Positions 6,188-10,292 of a DNA stretch of 10,292 nt are shown here, one piece after another. The notes beneath the pieces were generated by a model that was given only the letters and a program-made list of their open reading frames with translations, searched no databases and had not been told where the DNA came from. The stretch covers positions 1-10,292 of the forward strand of contig CABRXV010000072.1 of assembly GCA_902475005.1 (NCBI GenBank), read 5' to 3'. Positions within the stretch are counted from its first letter, which is position 1; each line of letters opens with the position of its first letter. Origin of the DNA: CABRXV01 sp900754955 (lineage in GTDB: Bacteria; Actinomycetota; Coriobacteriia; Coriobacteriales; Eggerthellaceae). A program made the translations under genes and the position numbers.

Positions 6188-7626
6188 GCGAGAACGTGAA
6201 CGCGCACGGCGACGCTGCCGCGCGCGCGAAGATCAAGAATCGCGAGGTCGCGTCGTCGCATGGCGACGCCGCCTCGCGCGGCCTTGTGCTTGAGGCGACC
6301 GAGCGCGTGCTGCGCAAGCTCGACGCCTACGAGCGCATCAAGTCCATCGCCTACCGCGAGGGCAGCATCCTGCATATCGGCAACCGCACCTGGGATCTCT
6401 CGAAGAAGCGCCACGTGTACCTCGTGGGGTCGGGCAAGGCCTGCAACCACATGGCCATGGCGATCGACGAGATCCTCGGCGATTACCTCACGCGCGGCAT
6501 CGCGATCGTGAAGATGAGCGAGCCGACCGACGTGTTCCGCCACACCGAGGTGTACGTGGGCGGGCACCCCATCCCGAACGAGGTGGGTTACGAGGCGTCG
6601 CTCAAATGTCTGGAGCTCGCCGACAACGCGGGCCCGGATGACCTGTTCATCGGCGTCATCTCGGGCGGCTCGTCGGCGCTCATGAGCTGCCCCGTTGAGG
6701 GCATCACGCTGCAGGACGAGATGGACGCCACCGACGTGCTGCTGAAATCGGGCGCCGGCATCTACGAGATCAACGCGGTGCGCCGCCACATCTCGCAGAT
6801 GAACGGCGGCCGCCTCGCGCAGCGCATCCAGGCGAGCGGTGCCGAGTTCATCGGCTTCGGCATCTCGGATGCGGTGGGCAACCCGCCGACGGGCGACATC
6901 GCCGAGCCGTACGCGAACTACAAGAGCACGCCGATCGGTCCCGACGCGACGACGCTCGACGATGCGCGCCGCGTGATCGACGACTACGATCTGGCCGACA
7001 AGCTGCCGAAGAGCGTGGTGGAGTACCTGCGCAACGCGGGTCCCGACAAGGAGACGCCCAAGGCGTTTCCCGGTAACACCTACTTCCTGCTCAACACGGT
7101 GCCCGATATGTGCCGTTACGCGCAGGAGGTCGCCGAGGAGATGGGCGTGCCTTCGATGGTGCTCACGTCGTTCCTCGAGGGCGAGGCGCGCGATCTCGGC
7201 ACGGCGATGGCGTCGATCGCGCGCGAGATCCAGGCGTACGGCAACCCCATGCCGGCGCCGTGCTTCGTCATTTCAGCGGGCGAGGCCACGACGCGCATCC
7301 CCGACAGCTCCGTGATCACGGGGCACGGCGGCTGCGGTCAGGAGATGACGGTGGGCTTCGCGCTGTCGGCCGCCAAGGCCCCGGGCGCGTGCCTGCTTTC
7401 CATCGACTCTGAGGGAACGGACGGCACGACCGACATCGCGGGCGGCATCACCGACAGCGCGACGGCGGCCGCAGCCGATGCGGCGGGCGTCGATCTGCAC
7501 GCGGCCCTGCGCGGGCATGCCTGCTACGAGGCCCTCGTCGAGCTCGGCGATACGGTGAAGACGGGCAATACGGGCACCAACCTGTGCGACTTCAACCTCA
7601 TGTACGTTCCCGCGCTCGAGAAGTAA
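6184..7626 (+). CDS. Glycerate 2-kinase-like protein (DUF4147/MOFRL), divergent
   Basis: A 480-residue protein of the class II glycerate kinase family, whose members phosphorylate D-glycerate to 2-phosphoglycerate with ATP. The N-terminal DUF4147 part shows VGSGKACNHM (81-90, conserved Lys K85), ISGGSSAL (159-166), INAVRRHISQMNGGRLA (196-212) and GISDAVGNPP (226-235). The MOFRL part shows SAGEATT (364-370), GHGGCGQEM (380-388), GTDGTTDIAGG (411-421) and TGNTGTNLCD (460-469). The family's GGRNQE is GGCGQE here and SDVPGD is SDAVGN, so an altered substrate is plausible. The GTG start overlaps the carrier's TGA (GTGA) and has AAGGAG (6170-6175) 8 nt upstream, indicating translational coupling. 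The first 20 residues contain an extra HGDAAAR that repeats the family's usual SHGDAASR at 26-32. The enolase-like gene follows by 9 bp. Confidence 0.9.
   Translation: MSENVNAHGDAAARAKIKNREVASSHGDAASRGLVLEATERVLRKLDAYERIKSIAYREGSILHIGNRTWDLSKKRHVYLVGSGKACNHMAMAIDEILGDYLTRGIAIVKMSEPTDVFRHTEVYVGGHPIPNEVGYEASLKCLELADNAGPDDLFIGVISGGSSALMSCPVEGITLQDEMDATDVLLKSGAGIYEINAVRRHISQMNGGRLAQRIQASGAEFIGFGISDAVGNPPTGDIAEPYANYKSTPIGPDATTLDDARRVIDDYDLADKLPKSVVEYLRNAGPDKETPKAFPGNTYFLLNTVPDMCRYAQEVAEEMGVPSMVLTSFLEGEARDLGTAMASIAREIQAYGNPMPAPCFVISAGEATTRIPDSSVITGHGGCGQEMTVGFALSAAKAPGACLLSIDSEGTDGTTDIAGGITDSATAAAADAAGVDLHAALRGHACYEALVELGDTVKTGNTGTNLCDFNLMYVPALEK
6205..6279 (+). repeat. In-frame direct repeat pair in the 5' end of the kinase gene
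   Basis: Two 21-nt copies at 6205-6225 and 6259-6279 match at 18 of 21 positions, 54 bp (18 codons) apart, coding HGDAAAR and HGDAASR. The second copy is in the normal family position. The first looks like an N-terminal extension produced by local duplication. Confidence 0.6.
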
Positions 7627-7635
7627 GGAGACGGT

Positions 7636-8907
7636 ATGACGAAGATCGAGAAGGTGCATGCGCGCCAGATCATCGACTGCAAGTGCCGGCCGCTCGTGGA
7701 GGTTGAGCTGACCTGCGAGGGCGGCATCGTTACGCGCGGCGCGGCTCCTACGGGGCAGTCGGTGGGCATCCACGAGGCGTGCGTGCTGCGCGACGGCGAT
7801 CCGAACGACTACCACGGGCTGTCGGTGCACAAGGCGGTTGCCAACGTGATCGACGTGATCGGGCCGGCTATCGCCGGCATGGACGTCGAGGACCCCGCGG
7901 CGATCGACCGCGCGATGATCGCGCTCGACGGAACGCCCGATAAGAGCAAGCTGGGCGGCAACGCCATCTATTCCGCTTCGATCGCGGCGTGGCGCGCTGC
8001 TGCGGCGGCAAAGGGAATGCCGCTGTACCAGATGATCGCGGGCGGCCCGCTTTCCACCGTGCCGGTGCCGACGTTCAACATGATCAACGGCGGCCGTTAC
8101 GACGACCTCGTGCAGCCGTTTAACGAGTTCATTGTGGTGCCGTTCGGCGCTTCCTCCATTCAGGAGGCTGTGGCGCTCGGCGTGGAGCTGTTCAATCATC
8201 TGGAGGACACGCTGCGCCGCGTGACGGGCTCGACGCCGAAGGTGGCGAAGTCGTACGGCTACGCCGCGCCGTCGGAGGATCCTGCCGAGGTGCTCGGCAT
8301 CATGAAGCAGGCGATGCGCGAGATTGGCGCGGAGAACAAGTTCTGCTTCGCGTTCGACTGCGCGTCGGCCGAGATGTACGACAAGGAGACGAAGACCTAC
8401 CTGCTCAAGGGCGAGCGCGTGACGGCGAGCCAGCTCGTCGACTACATGGTGAAGCTCTCGGAGGAGTTCGACTTCCTGTTCGTGGAGGATCTGCTCGACG
8501 AGGACGACTGGGACGGGTTCGTGGAGGCGAAGCGCAAGCTCACGCGCACGCACATCCTCGGCGATGACCTCATCGTGACGAATCGCGCACGCCTTGAGCA
8601 TGCGGTGGAGATCGACGCGGTGGACGGTTTCATCCTGAAGCCGAATCAGATCGGTACGCTTGCCGAGGCGTTCGAGACGTACGACTACGCACAGGAGCAC
8701 GGGTTGCTCGCGGTGCCGTCAGGCCGTTCGGGCGGCGTCATCGACGACGTGGTGATGGACCTGTCGGTTGGTCTGCAGGTGCCGTTCCAGAAGAACGGCT
8801 GCCCGCGCTCGGGCGAGCGCATCGAGAAGCTCAACTTCCTCATGCGCGCTGCTGAGTCGGCGCCCGATGTGAAGCTGGCCGACGTGCGGAAGATCGCGCG
8901 TTTCTAG
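7636..8907 (+). CDS. Enolase-like protein (enolase family paralogue) lacking key catalytic residues
   Basis: A 423-residue protein that aligns end to end with enolase (2-phosphoglycerate to PEP), so pipelines will probably call it eno. By yeast numbering it keeps the metal ligands D246, E295 and D320 as D241 (AFDCASAE), E284 (FVEDLLDEDDWDGF) and D310 (LGDDLIVTN). It also keeps K345 as K335 (LKPNQIGT), K396 as K386, E168 as E164, and the mobile-loop Ser (TGQSVG, S42). It lacks the general acid E211: the GDEGGYAP motif reads AKSYGYAAP, with S206 at that place. It lacks H159 (NGGEH is NGGRY, Y155) and H373 (SHRSGE is SGRSGG, G363). The N-terminal DSRGNPTVE motif is degraded to DCKCRPLVE. These changes argue against ordinary glycolytic enolase and for altered chemistry. 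TAAGGAG, overlapping the kinase stop, precedes the ATG by 5 nt. Last gene of the operon. Confidence 0.88.
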   Translation: MTKIEKVHARQIIDCKCRPLVEVELTCEGGIVTRGAAPTGQSVGIHEACVLRDGDPNDYHGLSVHKAVANVIDVIGPAIAGMDVEDPAAIDRAMIALDGTPDKSKLGGNAIYSASIAAWRAAAAAKGMPLYQMIAGGPLSTVPVPTFNMINGGRYDDLVQPFNEFIVVPFGASSIQEAVALGVELFNHLEDTLRRVTGSTPKVAKSYGYAAPSEDPAEVLGIMKQAMREIGAENKFCFAFDCASAEMYDKETKTYLLKGERVTASQLVDYMVKLSEEFDFLFVEDLLDEDDWDGFVEAKRKLTRTHILGDDLIVTNRARLEHAVEIDAVDGFILKPNQIGTLAEAFETYDYAQEHGLLAVPSGRSGGVIDDVVMDLSVGLQVPFQKNGCPRSGERIEKLNFLMRAAESAPDVKLADVRKIARF

Positions 8908-8957
8908 CGACTTGAGGCTGGCGGTGCCGCGGTTGGACGCGGCGCGTTGGCAGGATG

Positions 8958-8997
8958 AGCGGGGCTGCGGCGTTTGCCGCGGCCCCGCTTTTGTTTT
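8958..8997 (+). terminator. Intrinsic terminator ending the four-gene operon
   Basis: A 14-bp GC-rich stem (8958-8971 with 8976-8989, one G-T wobble) closes on a GTTT loop and is followed by TTTTGTTTT (8989-8997). It lies about 50 bp after the enolase-like stop codon and marks 3653-8907 as one transcription unit. The following 170 bp before tcdA is very GC-rich and shows no convincing gene. Confidence 0.95.
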
Positions 8998-9120
8998 GCG
9001 GGTGGGGTTGGGCGCGCGTGGGTGCGCGCGGGTGTGCGGGCAGCGGGATGGCGCGCGGGAGAGCGCAGCCTGCGGTCGCAGGGCGTGCGGCTTCCGACGG
9101 GCGTGTGCGTGCGACGGTTT

Positions 9121-9149
9121 TTGCGGGTGGCGCGCTTTTCCGGTACCGT
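9121..9149 (+). promoter_or_regulatory. Weak candidate promoter for tcdA
   Basis: TTGCGG (9121-9126) and TACCGT (9144-9149) are 17 bp apart, 27 bp before the GTG start. Each hexamer matches consensus at only about half its positions, but the spacing is ideal and the stretch lies in the short space between the operon terminator and tcdA, where a promoter is expected. Confidence 0.3.
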
Positions 9150-9175
9150 TGCCGCGACGATCGAGAGGAGGACGC

Positions 9176-9907
9176 GTGGAGTCTGAGGATGCGAAGAGCC
9201 GGTTGCGCCGCGTAATAGGAGATGCGGGCGTCGAACGGCTTGCGCGGTCGTGCGTGGCCGTGTTCGGCATCGGCGGCGTGGGGTCGAGCTGCGCTGAGGC
9301 GCTCGTGCGCGGCGGCGTGGGTACGCTCGTGTTCGTCGATCGCGACGTGGTGGAGCCGAGCAACGTGAACCGGCAGGCCATCGCGTTTTCGAGCACGGTG
9401 GGGCGCCCGAAGGTCGACGTGATGGCGGCCATGGCGCGCGACATCAACCCCGAGGTGCGCGTGTTCTGCCATGAGGGCTTCGTACTCGACGACGTGGCGG
9501 CAGTGCTCGAAGGCCTGCCGCGGCCCGACTATCTGATCGACGCCGTCGATACGGTGAAGGCGAAGCTCGCGCTCGCGCAGTACGCGCAGCGGGAGGACGT
9601 GCCGATCGTGGCGTCGATGGGCGGTGCGAACAAGCTTGATCCGACGCGGCTGCGCTTCGCCGATCTGTACGAGACGCAGAACTGCCCGCTCAGCCGCGCC
9701 GTGCGCAAGCAGGCGCGCTCGGCGGGCATCGAGCACTTGACCGTGCTGTACTCCGACGAGCCGCCTGTGAAGGTGGCGGAAGCGGCGGGCGCCGAGCGGC
9801 GCGAGCGCACCGAGCTTGGCACCATGTCGTACATGCCGCCCATCATGGGGCAGATGATCGCAGGATACGTGATCCGCGACTTGCTGAAGGGCATCCCGCC
9901 GTTCTAG
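9176..9907 (+). CDS. tcdA: tRNA threonylcarbamoyladenosine dehydratase
   Basis: A 243-residue E1-like ThiF-fold enzyme. TcdA/CsdL uses ATP to cyclise t6A at position 37 of ANN-decoding tRNAs to ct6A. Visible are the nucleotide-binding glycine loop FGIGGVGSSCAEAL (30-43), the acidic residue and Arg motif VDRDVVEPSNVNRQ (54-67), GRPKVDVM (76-83) and DAVDTVKAK (122-130). MGGANKLDPTRLRFADLY (148-165), NCPLSRAVRK (169-178) and LYSDEPP (191-197) are typical of TcdA rather than ThiF or MoeB. Length fits the family (about 240-270). The GTG at 9176 is chosen because AGGAGG (9166-9171) lies 4 nt upstream and the protein then begins just before the conserved region. An in-frame ATG at 8912 would add 88 Arg/Gly/Cys-rich residues that translate the terminator and is rejected. 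It appears monocistronic. Confidence 0.95.
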   Translation: MESEDAKSRLRRVIGDAGVERLARSCVAVFGIGGVGSSCAEALVRGGVGTLVFVDRDVVEPSNVNRQAIAFSSTVGRPKVDVMAAMARDINPEVRVFCHEGFVLDDVAAVLEGLPRPDYLIDAVDTVKAKLALAQYAQREDVPIVASMGGANKLDPTRLRFADLYETQNCPLSRAVRKQARSAGIEHLTVLYSDEPPVKVAEAAGAERRERTELGTMSYMPPIMGQMIAGYVIRDLLKGIPPF

Positions 9908-9943
9908 CTGCGGTTGGGCAGGGGTGCGGCTTGCGGTTGCGCG

Positions 9944-10292
<349 letters not shown>

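Noticed and set aside
7273..8700. Long minus-strand open frame opposite the kinase and enolase-like genes
   Set aside because: It is the complement of well-supported genes and gives an Arg/His/Asp-rich protein with no motifs and no ribosome binding site of note.
8998..9170. Possible small gene or RNA in the GC-rich spacer before tcdA
   Set aside because: Only short Arg/Ala/Gly-rich frames occur, with no start signal or conserved structure that I can support.
8912..9175. N-terminal extension of tcdA from an in-frame ATG at 8912
   Set aside because: It would translate through a strong intrinsic terminator and yields low-complexity Arg/Gly/Cys sequence. The GTG at 9176 has a good Shine-Dalgarno and a family-typical N-terminus.

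Overview
The window is a GC-rich bacterial chromosome segment with dense coding, strong G/C bias at third codon positions and frequent GTG starts. Its gene content and protein style fit a gut-type Actinomycetota of the Coriobacteriia (Eggerthellaceae-like). That placement is an inference from composition and protein style, not a database match.

Layout. (1) Positions 68-2077 encode a 669-671 residue membrane protein with three N-terminal membrane segments and a large, probably extracytoplasmic, domain of unknown function. (2) A strong promoter only 9 bp after that gene drives the ribosomal stalk operon: an L10-type leader with an attenuator hairpin, rplJ, a spacer with three successive hairpins, rplL, and a clear intrinsic terminator at 3401-3436. 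(3) Positions 3653-8907 hold a compact four-gene operon with spacings of 33 bp, a 4-bp overlap and 9 bp. It encodes an ornithine cyclodeaminase/mu-crystallin family protein, an MFS carrier of the anion:cation symporter type, a glycerate-2-kinase-like (DUF4147/MOFRL) protein and an enolase-like protein, and it closes with a textbook terminator at 8958-8997. (4) tcdA (ct6A tRNA modification) starts at a GTG at 9176. (5) Converging on it from the right edge is the C-terminus of a Zn/Cd/Pb-type P1B ATPase.

The most interesting part is region 3. The kinase and the enolase are recognisable by fold and most motifs, yet each lacks residues that are normally near-invariant. The enolase-like protein keeps the three metal ligands and both active-site lysines but lacks the general-acid glutamate and both active-site histidines. 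The kinase has Cys-Gly where the family has Arg-Asn in GGRNQE. The cyclodeaminase-like protein lacks the catalytic Asp of true ornithine cyclodeaminase. Together with a dedicated organic-anion carrier, these look like a pathway modelled on 'glycerate to 2-phosphoglycerate to PEP' but working on a different substrate. The substrate cannot be determined from sequence alone.
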